Assembly (NCBI GenBank): GCA_031264785.1
Contig: JAISDN010000023.1
Coordinates: 1 to 12,042, forward strand
Reading direction: 5' to 3'
DNA: 12,042 nt
Origin: Candidatus Nomurabacteria bacterium
GTDB taxonomy: Bacteria; Patescibacteriota; Saccharimonadia; Saccharimonadales; Saccharimonadaceae
The notes beneath the pieces were generated by a model. The model had not been told where the DNA came from, ran no database searches, and saw only the letters and a list, made by a program, of their open reading frames with translations. This document shows, piece by piece, positions 6,671 to 12,042 of this stretch. The translations under genes and the position numbers were made by a program. Position 1 is the stretch's first letter, and the number at the start of each line of letters is the position of its first letter.

Positions 6671-7124
6671 ATAAACTCCTTTCATTTAGTTTATCGCGCA
6701 ACATTTTAAAGTAGCTGCGACTGACGCTAATCTGTTTGTGGCTGCCGCGAAACTGAATCAAGCTCGGACCAGTCAGGTTGCGCGTGACGGCCAGGATCCG
6801 CCGCGTGTTGGCGATGACCGATTTGCTAATGCGCGCAAAACTGCTGGGTAAACTGTCTTCGAGCTCATACAGCCGCTGCTTGGACTCGAAAATCTGGCTG
6901 GCGGTGTGGGCAAAAGTTCGACCGTCGACGCTCTCGAAAAACAGCACGTCGTCGGGCGGCAGATAAAACTCCTTGCCGCCGCGCGTCAGCGTCAGCCGCC
7001 GAGTTTTCGCTAGAGCGTTCACGATAGCGCTCTGAAGCTGCGCGGAGTCGCCGTCCAGCCCGCGCGTCCGTATAATTATCTCAGGTTCGCGCAGGTTTTT
7101 GTCAGTTTCGATTCGGATTTTCAT
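6651..7124 (-). CDS. stand-alone LytTR-family DNA-binding transcriptional regulator
   Basis: The 157 residues consist of a short N-terminal region and one LytTR domain from about residue 43 onward: RLTLTRGGKEFYLPPDDVLFFESVDGR, FARISKSVIANTRRI and ISVSRSYFKMLRDKL match the family's successive beta strands and recognition region. No receiver domain is present, so it is not a classical response regulator. LytTR genes of this short type are often paired with a small membrane protein gene, here the LiaF-like one. The ATG at 7122-7124 has TTAGGA upstream at about 10 nt. LytTR proteins bind 9-bp direct repeats spaced about two helical turns apart; a matching repeat lies upstream at 7183-7214, consistent with autoregulation. 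The stop is TGA. Confidence 0.88.
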   Translation of the reverse strand: MKIRIETDKNLREPEIIIRTRGLDGDSAQLQSAIVNALAKTRRLTLTRGGKEFYLPPDDVLFFESVDGRTFAHTASQIFESKQRLYELEDSLPSSFARISKSVIANTRRILAVTRNLTGPSLIQFRGSHKQISVSRSYFKMLRDKLNERSLYEKSNK

Positions 7125-7144
7125 TGCAATTTTGTCCTAATGAC

Positions 7145-7150
7145 ATCTTA
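7145..7150 (-). promoter_or_regulatory. candidate -10 of the lytTR-liaF promoter, poor -35
   Basis: TAAGAT on the minus strand. At 17 bp upstream only GGCTTT-like sequence is found, so the promoter would need an activator. The predicted start near 7138 gives a leader of about 14 nt. Confidence 0.4.
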
Positions 7151-7182
7151 CGAGATATGGCGCGAAAAAGCCAGCGTTTTGG

Positions 7183-7214
7183 GGTGAGAGGTAGCAATTT
7201 GGCGGTAAGAGGTA
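7183..7214 (-). promoter_or_regulatory. direct repeat with 21-bp period, candidate LytTR operator
   Basis: GGTGAGAGGTA (7183-7193) and GGTAAGAGGTA (7204-7214) match at 10 of 11 bases and are exactly 21 bp apart, two turns of DNA on one face. On the minus strand they read TACCTCTYACC. They sit about 45 and 66 bp upstream of the predicted lytTR start, the usual place for an activator. This geometry equals that described for LytTR-domain sites (9-bp repeats with 12-13 bp spacers). Confidence 0.55.
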
Positions 7215-7230
7215 ATTTATTTTAGGAATC

Positions 7231-7259
7231 TCGCAATCCGGCGGCAAATGTGCTAAAAT
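7231..7259 (+). promoter_or_regulatory. promoter for tRNA-His
   Basis: TCGCAA (7231-7236), a 17-bp spacer and TGC-TAAAAT (-10 at 7254-7259), an extended -10. The start is expected near 7266, 14 bp before the tRNA. It is divergent from the lytTR promoter. Confidence 0.6.
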
Positions 7260-7279
7260 AGCTGGGTCAAGGCGCACTT

Positions 7280-7357
7280 GGTGGCTATAGCTCAGCTGGT
7301 TAGAGCGTCGGGTTGTGGTCCCGAAGGCCGTCGGTTCAAGTCCGATTAGCCACCCCA
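7280..7357 (+). tRNA. tRNA-His (anticodon GUG), G-1 and CCA encoded
   Basis: The acceptor GTGGCTA (7281-7287) pairs with TAGCCAC (7347-7353). An extra G at 7280 faces discriminator C 7354, the tRNA-His identity pair, and CCA follows at 7355-7357. The anticodon loop TTGTGGT between TCGGG and CCCGA gives GUG. The T arm carries GTTCAAGTC. Confidence 0.96.
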
Positions 7358-7361
7358 TACC

Positions 7362-7390
7362 TTGACAAAATTGAAATAATTTGATATAAT
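7362..7390 (+). promoter_or_regulatory. consensus sigma70 promoter for the cation transporter, giving a near-leaderless mRNA
   Basis: TTGACA (7362-7367), a 17-bp spacer and TATAAT (7385-7390): both boxes are perfect consensus. The ATG begins at 7401, only 10 bases after the -10, so the expected transcript has a leader of about 0-5 nt. It starts five bases after the tRNA-His CCA. Confidence 0.85.
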
Positions 7391-7400
7391 GGGGGTTTAG

Positions 7401-8285
7401 ATGTCCATCAGCAAACGCCAAAGTGAGGGTCAAAAAACCGGCATTGTGGCGATGCTGGTCAATTTTACGCTGTTCGCCGGCAAATTGGTGGCTGGGCTGA
7501 TGTCCAATTCCATCGCTATTTTGGCGGACAGTTTTAATAATTTGGCGGATTGCGGCACTAGTTTGGCTACTGTTATTGGCTTTCGGTTTGGGGCGCGCCA
7601 CGCTGACAAAGGCCATCCATTTGGTCACGGCCGGATGGAATATGTGGCTGGTTTGGTGGTAGGCGTAGTGATTTTTGTGACGGCTTTTAGCGTCGGCGAA
7701 TCGGCCCTGCGCCGGATTTTCGCCACCGAGCCGGTGACTTTTTCGGTCTTTCCGGCGGTGATTTGTGTGGTGGCTATCGCCGCTAAAATTGGTCTGGCGC
7801 TGTATATCCGCCGCCAAAACCGCACCGTCGCCAGCCAAACCCTGAACGCCAGTTTTTGGGACTGCCTGACCGACACGCTGGCCACTACCATCGCGCTACT
7901 ATCGCTGATTCTGGCGCCGCTAACCAGTTTTCCGCTGGATGGAATCCTCGGACTAGCTGTGGCGCTGTTTATTGTTTACGCCGGAATTGCGGCCTTTTGG
8001 TCCAATCTGAATCTGATTTTAGGTCAAGGTCTGACCAAACCAGAGCGCGCCGCTATTCGCGATGTTTTTCACAATTTTACAGTTTTCAAGCGCGTCGAGG
8101 AACTGGACGTTCACGATTATGGTCCGGAATCGAAAATTTTGCTGGCCAAAGTCGATTTGGCCGCCAGCCCGCACACCGAAAATTTTGAATCCGAAATGAA
8201 AAAATGCAAAAAAGTCCTGACCGACCACTTCGGTTTTGAAGAAATCATAATTTATTGGCCGCCAAATATTCATAAAAAATCTTAA
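7401..8285 (+). CDS. cation diffusion facilitator (CDF) family metal transporter
   Basis: CDF proteins export divalent metals from the cytoplasm in exchange for protons and work as dimers. The 294 residues show the usual six-helix core, beginning with SNSIAILADSFNNLADCG in helix 2 and HPFGHGRMEY after it, and a short cytoplasmic ferredoxin-like domain from about residue 210 (VEELDVHDYGPESKILLAKVDL). The transport-site residues appear to be D43-x-x-x-N47 in helix 2 and D154-x-x-x-D158 (DCLTD) in helix 5. Zinc carriers of the YiiP type normally have His at the first helix 5 position; DxxxD there is reported for manganese carriers, so Mn(II) is a reasonable guess. A strong promoter lies directly upstream, with no clear ribosome-binding site apart from GGGGG. 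Confidence 0.92.
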   Translation: MSISKRQSEGQKTGIVAMLVNFTLFAGKLVAGLMSNSIAILADSFNNLADCGTSLATVIGFRFGARHADKGHPFGHGRMEYVAGLVVGVVIFVTAFSVGESALRRIFATEPVTFSVFPAVICVVAIAAKIGLALYIRRQNRTVASQTLNASFWDCLTDTLATTIALLSLILAPLTSFPLDGILGLAVALFIVYAGIAAFWSNLNLILGQGLTKPERAAIRDVFHNFTVFKRVEELDVHDYGPESKILLAKVDLAASPHTENFESEMKKCKKVLTDHFGFEEIIIYWPPNIHKKS

Positions 8286-8297
8286 GTCTGCTAAAAT
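8269..8297 (+). promoter_or_regulatory. extended -10 promoter giving a leaderless mRNA for the sortase-like gene
   Basis: TTCATA (8269-8274), a 17-bp spacer and TGC-TAAAAT (-10 at 8292-8297). Start expected at about 8304, which is the A of the ATG itself. There is no Shine-Dalgarno sequence in the 18 bases after the previous stop. Confidence 0.6.
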
Positions 8298-8303
8298 GTT
8301 CTT

Positions 8304-8876
8304 ATGCATTACGATCACGAAAAAGGCATCAAGCACTTGGTTGGCTTGTTTTCAAAAATCACCGTCCTGATTTTGTCGGTGCTGCTGTTTTTGTTTGGGA
8401 TTTATTTGGCGGTGGACTGGTTTGCGCCGGAGATTTTTTCGGATTCGATTGAGGGAAAGCAGGCACTAGAGGAAAAAGTTAAAAATGAGCAGCCGGACGA
8501 AAACCAGCCCGAACTGTTTATCCCGTCGCTGGGGCTGGAGGCGGAAATTGTTGAGAAAAAGGCCGACGACAAGATTCAAATTACCAAAAATGACAAGCAA
8601 ATCACGCTGTCCGGTCAAGAGCGATCTTTGGGAATCACGCCGGCTGAAACTCTGCAGCGCTCGGTTTTGGCGCTTTTGAAGGATATCAAAACCGGCGCCA
8701 AAATTTACGTCGATATCGGTAATCAGCGGGTGGCTTATGAGGTGACCGACATCAAAAATCAGGTTAGTCCCAACAACGGCTTTACCGGTGAACTGGCGAT
8801 TTTGGCGCTATCTGGCGACGCGCTGACGGCCACGACCTTTGTGTCGGCCAAAGAAATTGGGGTTATCAATTTTTAG
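8304..8876 (+). CDS. membrane-anchored sortase-like protein lacking catalytic residues
   Basis: 190 residues. A short basic cytoplasmic start is followed by one membrane helix (about 19-39), a charged linker (about 48-70), then a domain that reads like a class D/E/F sortase: LFIPSLGLEAEIV at the start, LLKDIKTGAKIYVDIGNQRVAYEVTDIKNQVSP in the middle (compare the family's L-x-x-G-D-x-I and Y-x-V strands). The sortase triad is not there: the region that should carry the His (around SGQERSLG) has none, the strand that normally ends in TxTC reads AILALSGD, and no Arg follows. There is no Cys in the whole protein. It may be a structural or binding relative rather than a transpeptidase. The sortase relation is by eye and could be wrong. 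Confidence 0.6.
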   Translation: MHYDHEKGIKHLVGLFSKITVLILSVLLFLFGIYLAVDWFAPEIFSDSIEGKQALEEKVKNEQPDENQPELFIPSLGLEAEIVEKKADDKIQITKNDKQITLSGQERSLGITPAETLQRSVLALLKDIKTGAKIYVDIGNQRVAYEVTDIKNQVSPNNGFTGELAILALSGDALTATTFVSAKEIGVINF

Positions 8877-8882
8877 CGTTTG

Positions 8883-8891
8883 TGTTAAACT
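8883..8891 (+). promoter_or_regulatory. extended -10 promoter for the cysteine desulfurase gene
   Basis: TGT-TAAACT, with TTATCA at 8863-8868 giving a 17-bp spacer. The start near 8898 leaves a leader of about 30 nt that contains GAGGAG. Confidence 0.5.
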
Positions 8892-8927
8892 AAGACTAAT
8901 CAAACTAATTTAAGCGAGGAGCGGGGA

Positions 8928-10082
8928 ATGGAGAGCGATTTTAAATACCTAGACAAAACGGCGGTTTATTTCGATTCGGCCTGTCAAAGCCTGCGGCCGC
9001 AACCGGTGATTGACGCTCTGAATGAATATTACACCCAGTTTAATTCTTGCGGCGAGCGGGTTAAATATGCTTGGGGAGTTAAAACTGACCAAAAAGTTGA
9101 GGAAACTCGGGCGCTGGTTTTGGATTATCTAAAACTAAAACCGAAGGACTATTTTGTGAGTTTTACGCTGAACACAACCTATGGCATTAACCTAATTTTG
9201 AGCCAGCTTTCGGCTGATGGGATTAAAAAGGTGGTGACTAGCGACATTGAGCATAATTCGCCATTCCTCGCCACGATGACTTTTTCGAAAACGCACAATC
9301 TGCCGCGCGAAGTCATTACGCGACGCGACGACGGCACCATTGATGTCGACAAATACGATTTTTCCGGCGCTGTGGTGGTGGTTAATTCGGCTAGTAATAT
9401 TGACGGCCGGCGGCTGGAAAATCTGGACGAACTGATTAAAAAAATTCATAAACAAGGCGGTTTGATTATTATTGACGCCGCGCAAGGTATGGCCACCTCT
9501 TCGGATCTGCTGGAAAAAACCAGCGCCGACGCGATTTGTTTTTCGGCCCACAAAATGTATGCGCCCAGTCTTGGTGTGATGGTGGTGCGCCGCGATCTGG
9601 CGCCAAAAATCAAAACAACTTTCATTGGCGGCGGTATGGTGGACGATGTCGAGGCCGATTCCTATCAGTTGTCGGCCGAGAGCGATAATCATATTTATAC
9701 CAAATTTGAATCCGGTCTGCAGGCTTGGGGCGAAATTGTAGCGCTGGGCGCGGCCATTAAGTGGCTGAAAAATGCCAAAAAATCTTCTCAAATTGCCGAC
9801 TTTTCCGACCAAATTTTCAACTTTTTGGACCGTCACCCTAAAGTCCATTTGACCGGCCAAAAAGCCGCGCCAACGATGAGTTTTTACGTCGATGATCTCG
9901 ATTCGCATCTGCTAGCGGAAGCCCTCAGCGATCAAGGCATTATGGCTCGCTCCGGATATTTTTGCTGCCATTATTACCTCGACCACCTCAAACATTACCC
10001 GCCGCTGCTCAGGATTTCGCTGGGTCTGCACAACAGCCAAGCCGATGTCGACAAATTTATCAGCGTGATGGAGAAAATCTAA
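8928..10082 (+). CDS. SufS-like cysteine desulfurase (PLP class V aminotransferase fold)
   Basis: These enzymes take sulfur from L-cysteine as a persulfide for Fe-S clusters or thiolation. The motifs are complete over 384 residues: YFDSACQSLRP at the start, DIEHNS (His109), IIDAAQG (Asp183, Gln186), SAHKMYAP (His208 and the PLP lysine Lys209), FESGLQAWGEIVALGAAIKW, then the active-site loop RSGYFCCHYY, where Cys346 aligns with the SufS catalytic cysteine and a second Cys follows, and finally Arg362. Length is slightly shorter than SufS (about 400). The ATG follows GAGGAG at seven bases. No SufBCD or IscU scaffold gene is seen in the window. The next gene starts one base after the stop. Confidence 0.9.
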   Translation: MESDFKYLDKTAVYFDSACQSLRPQPVIDALNEYYTQFNSCGERVKYAWGVKTDQKVEETRALVLDYLKLKPKDYFVSFTLNTTYGINLILSQLSADGIKKVVTSDIEHNSPFLATMTFSKTHNLPREVITRRDDGTIDVDKYDFSGAVVVVNSASNIDGRRLENLDELIKKIHKQGGLIIIDAAQGMATSSDLLEKTSADAICFSAHKMYAPSLGVMVVRRDLAPKIKTTFIGGGMVDDVEADSYQLSAESDNHIYTKFESGLQAWGEIVALGAAIKWLKNAKKSSQIADFSDQIFNFLDRHPKVHLTGQKAAPTMSFYVDDLDSHLLAEALSDQGIMARSGYFCCHYYLDHLKHYPPLLRISLGLHNSQADVDKFISVMEKI

Positions 10083-10083
10083 A

Positions 10084-11151
10084 ATGGTCTGTATTGCGGC
10101 ATTCATATTGCTGGCCGTCTGCGTTTTGGCCGTGCCAGTCATCCGACTTTTCAACAAACCAGTGGCCGACAGTATCTGGAAAATGTTCAAAAAATCCATC
10201 TATTGCTTCACCCATCGCGTGACTTTTCGCAAATGCGATTCGACTTTCAAAAGTGACATCAAAAACTCGATTTTGCGGCGGGTGGTTATTAAACATCCCG
10301 ATTGGGTCAAGCCGCTGTCGATTTTGATTGAAGTTTTGTCGGTGCTGATTATTGTGGTCACCGTCTGGAGCTTGCTGGTGGCCTTCAAAGCCGCCGTTAG
10401 CCTGACGGCTTATGGCACCTGCGACCCGGTGACACCAGAGGCTTGCGCAGTGGGCGACGCGGAGGCTTGCTACACCGGCGAGGCCAAACAGTTTGACAAT
10501 CCGGTCGATTGGACGATCAATTGGTTTGCAGAAATCGGCGAGGCTTTCGTGGCGATTCCGCCCAAATTTACACACTGGGAGGCTAAAGATTATTTGCCGG
10601 AAAATGTCAGTTATTATAATGAATTTGACAATAACAAGCCGACGGCGCTGGACATTTTTGATCCGGGCTGCAAGTGGTGTCGCGAAAGTTTCAAAGCCCA
10701 AAGCACGGCCGGATTTTTTGATCAAAACAACGTGGCGCTGCTGCCGTACTCCATTCAACAGAACGGTGAATACCAGTTCAAAAATTCAGATTTGGTGGTG
10801 CGTTATCTGGAAGCTGTCAAGCTGATTCCGCTGGACAATGCCCAGCGTCCGCCCGAATGGCAAATCGTCGAGCGGCTGTTCACTACCAACAGCCCGCGCC
10901 AGATTGTTTGGCAAGAAGATTTTAATAACTATTATAGCGACGGAGAGGCTCGCGAGATCTTGAACGATTGGCTAAAAGATTTTGGCTACAGCGCGGCGGA
11001 CGTTAAAAAAATCACCAGCTTAGTAGACAGCCCAGAAATCCGCGCCACCATTGACAAAAATCGTGAGATTGTGGAAAACCAGATAAAAATCGTCAAAATC
11101 CCCACAATGATTTACGACGGCGTGCGCCACGAAGGGCTTTTTAAACAATAA
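10084..11151 (+). CDS. membrane-anchored thioredoxin-fold protein with CKWC active site
   Basis: Two hydrophobic segments (about 4-20 and 78-100) flank a basic cytoplasmic loop containing two Cys (SIYC and RKC). After the second helix come three more Cys in TAYGTCDPVTPEACAVGDAEACY, then a thioredoxin-like domain: ALDIFDPGCKWCRESF carries the CxxC (Cys196, Cys199), a helical insert follows, and VKIPTMIYDG provides the cis-proline (Pro340). This is a DsbA-like or thioredoxin-like oxidoreductase expected to act outside the membrane on disulfides. No signal peptidase site is evident; it stays tethered. The ATG is one base past the stop of the cysteine desulfurase gene, with GATGGAGAAAA as the only ribosome-binding candidate, so translation is coupled. 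The substrate and its redox partner are not identifiable. Confidence 0.82.
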   Translation: MVCIAAFILLAVCVLAVPVIRLFNKPVADSIWKMFKKSIYCFTHRVTFRKCDSTFKSDIKNSILRRVVIKHPDWVKPLSILIEVLSVLIIVVTVWSLLVAFKAAVSLTAYGTCDPVTPEACAVGDAEACYTGEAKQFDNPVDWTINWFAEIGEAFVAIPPKFTHWEAKDYLPENVSYYNEFDNNKPTALDIFDPGCKWCRESFKAQSTAGFFDQNNVALLPYSIQQNGEYQFKNSDLVVRYLEAVKLIPLDNAQRPPEWQIVERLFTTNSPRQIVWQEDFNNYYSDGEAREILNDWLKDFGYSAADVKKITSLVDSPEIRATIDKNREIVENQIKIVKIPTMIYDGVRHEGLFKQ

Positions 11152-11153
11152 TG

Positions 11154-11162
11154 TGATAAAAT
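11154..11162 (+). promoter_or_regulatory. extended -10 promoter for the small membrane protein gene
   Basis: TGA-TAAAAT starting three bases after the previous stop. No -35 is evident. The start near 11169 leaves a leader of about 14 nt that is almost entirely the GAGGAGGG ribosome-binding site. Confidence 0.5.
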
Positions 11163-11182
11163 GATGGAATAAGAGGAGGGTT

Positions 11183-11791
11183 ATGGAAGACATCGCGTTA
11201 CCGCAAAAAAAATCCAAAAAAAACAGCAAGTTTTTGAAATATTTGATATATGTTGGCTTGGGCATCGGCATTTTGGGCCTGATTTTTGGGTTGATTCCCA
11301 ATCTTAATTCTTATGGAATTTGGCTGGCGATTATTGCGCTGGCGATTGGACTGCTGGGATTTTTTCACAAAGCTGGCAAATACGCCAAATATTTGCTGAT
11401 TTTGGGCGGCGCGGCGTTGTTGGTCTCGCTGGTTTCGGTGTCGATTCAGAATAATTTGTTTTGGAACTCCGTCGACAGCCGATTTTCGCGCCAAGATGGC
11501 TCAATGACCGATTATTTGCTAAAAAATGACGTCGATATCAGTTTTGGCGAATTCACCGCCGAAGGAATGGGAATGACCATCAAAAATCGCAATTCCGAGC
11601 GCAAATCCTACGGCATTTTGGTCGACGCCAAAAACGAAGCCGGCGAAGTCATCACCAACCAATCCATCGACACCGGCGGCATCGCCTCCGGAGCGGAAAA
11701 GAAAATCACCATCTTTAGCATCACGCCCGATTGGCAGCTCGAATCTATGAAAAAAGCCAAGTTTGAGATTACAAAAGTTTCACAATATTAA
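11183..11791 (+). CDS. small membrane protein with outer FxLYD-like beta domain, function unknown
   Basis: 202 residues. A Lys-rich cytoplasmic start (QKKSKKNSKFLK) precedes three hydrophobic segments (about 19-37, 44-60 and 67-87). The remaining ~110 residues form a soluble domain with a beta-rich pattern: ISFGEFTAEGMGMTIKNRNSERKSYGILVDAKNEAGEVI followed by GGIASGAEKKITIF. This order (strand, N-rich turn, strand, GxxxxGxxxx, strand) resembles the FxLYD/DUF4352 group of outer binding domains, which is a resemblance only. The ATG follows a strong GAGGAGGG at two to four bases. It has its own promoter and is followed by two hairpins. Confidence 0.75.
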   Translation: MEDIALPQKKSKKNSKFLKYLIYVGLGIGILGLIFGLIPNLNSYGIWLAIIALAIGLLGFFHKAGKYAKYLLILGGAALLVSLVSVSIQNNLFWNSVDSRFSRQDGSMTDYLLKNDVDISFGEFTAEGMGMTIKNRNSERKSYGILVDAKNEAGEVITNQSIDTGGIASGAEKKITIFSITPDWQLESMKKAKFEITKVSQY

Positions 11792-11803
11792 GCGCAGCTT
11801 GTC

Positions 11804-11825
11804 ATTCCGGCCTCCGAGCCGGAAT
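11804..11825. repeat. REP-like hairpin element
   Basis: ATTCCGGC (11804-11811) and GCCGGAAT (11818-11825) form a perfect 8-bp stem with a 6-nt loop, flanked by GTC before and CCAG after. The pattern GTCATTC...GAATCCAG is a form of intergenic palindrome dispersed in many bacterial genomes. Only one copy is in this window. Confidence 0.7.
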
Positions 11826-11831
11826 CCAGAA

Positions 11832-11873
11832 AGGCATATCTCAAACGGCCCATTCGCCGCTTAAGATATGCCT
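11832..11873 (+). terminator. hairpin with nested stem, possible terminator
   Basis: AGGCATATCT (11832-11841) pairs with AGATATGCCT (11864-11873), a perfect 10-bp stem. Inside the 22-nt loop, CGGC and GCCG can pair as well. The tail is AGTTTTA, a short T-run, so it may end transcription of the upstream gene or be a second repeat element next to the first. Confidence 0.45.
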
Positions 11874-11916
11874 AGTTTTAAAATCCGCACATTTTCCAGA
11901 TTTTAATGGATTTTTG

Positions 11917-11925
11917 TGTTAAAAT
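11917..11925 (+). promoter_or_regulatory. extended -10 promoter, leaderless start for gatC
   Basis: TGT-TAAAAT with the ATG only eight bases downstream (11933). The transcript should begin within a base or two of the ATG. No -35 and no Shine-Dalgarno sequence are visible. Confidence 0.55.
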
Positions 11926-11932
11926 TAAATAG

Positions 11933-12042
11933 ATGAAGATTGATGAAACCACCGCGAGATATCTGGCAAGTTTGTCCAACATTACCTTGTCGGATGCCGA
12001 TTTGAAAAATTTAACCGCTGATTTGGAAAAAATCATCGATTA
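11933..12042 (+). CDS. gatC: Asp/Glu-tRNA amidotransferase subunit C, 3'-truncated by window
   Basis: GatC stabilises the GatCAB complex that converts Glu-tRNA(Gln) and Asp-tRNA(Asn) to the amidated forms. The 36 visible residues start MKIDETTARYLASLSNITLSD and continue ADLKNLTADLEKIID, which matches the family's first two helices closely in pattern and spacing; the full protein is usually about 95 residues. gatA and gatB are expected downstream, outside the window. The ATG at 11933 is directly behind an extended -10 box, so the mRNA is likely leaderless. Confidence 0.85.
   Translation, partial: MKIDETTARYLASLSNITLSDADLKNLTADLEKIID

Noticed and set aside
6683..6685. Earlier ATG as start of the LiaF-like gene
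   Set aside because: The bases after it form the AAAGGAG site used by the ATG at 6668-6670, which is correctly spaced.
7137..7891. Minus-strand genes across tRNA-His and the CDF transporter
   Set aside because: These open frames run antisense through a tRNA and a clear transporter; composition is that of a reverse-strand shadow.
9192..10758. Minus-strand open frames opposite the cysteine desulfurase and CxxC genes
   Set aside because: Both opposite-strand genes have complete catalytic motifs; the antisense frames show none.

Overview
The window looks like ordinary chromosomal DNA of a small-genome bacterium from the Candidate Phyla Radiation (Patescibacteria), most likely a Saccharibacteria (TM7)-type lineage. 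The reasons are compact housekeeping genes with very short spacers, tRNA genes with encoded CCA, promoters that almost touch their start codons, and several small membrane proteins with unfamiliar outer domains. TGA is used as a stop (at 6651-6653, and at 4076-4078 in the restored frame), so this is not a UGA-Gly lineage such as Gracilibacteria or SR1. The phylum call is an inference from style and protein resemblance, not from a marker-gene search.

Layout: (1) 2-2140, the 3' part of recG (+), interrupted in frame by a complete Nudix-like domain between 50-bp direct repeats and by a second insert made of short palindromes. (2) 2191-3817, a minus-strand pair: a Pro/Asn/Tyr-rich membrane protein followed by overlapping rsmD, with a promoter near 3861-3889 and a weak terminator at 2142-2167. 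(3) 3970-4054, tRNA-Leu(UAG) (+). (4) 4076-5808, a minus-strand fusion of CoaE, CoaD and an HD-superfamily phosphohydrolase, with a one-base frameshift near 4271-4273 that garbles the last part of the HD domain. (5) 5879-7124, a minus-strand pair: a stand-alone LytTR regulator and a LiaF-like membrane protein, with a 21-bp-period direct repeat upstream that is a good candidate operator. (6) 7280-7357, tRNA-His (+). (7) 7401-11791, a plus-strand run: CDF-family cation transporter, sortase-like protein without catalytic residues, SufS-like cysteine desulfurase, membrane-anchored thioredoxin-fold CxxC protein, and a small three-helix membrane protein. (8) 11792-11932, two hairpin elements and a promoter, then the start of gatC, cut by the window end.

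How the genes fit together: CoaD and CoaE catalyse the last two steps of CoA synthesis and here sit on one chain. LytTR and LiaF look like a self-contained envelope-stress module. The cysteine desulfurase and the CxxC protein are translationally close (one base between them) and both handle sulfur, although a shared pathway is not shown. RecG, RsmD and GatC are housekeeping. No stretch longer than 300 bases lacks a gene.

The most unusual feature is the nested arrangement inside recG: 50-bp direct repeat, short palindrome, Nudix domain, short palindrome, 50-bp direct repeat, all in frame, with a period of 573 bp (191 codons), plus further copies of the palindrome in a second loop of the same gene. 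This resembles protein-coding palindromic elements of the kind known from Rickettsia, but carrying a whole domain.
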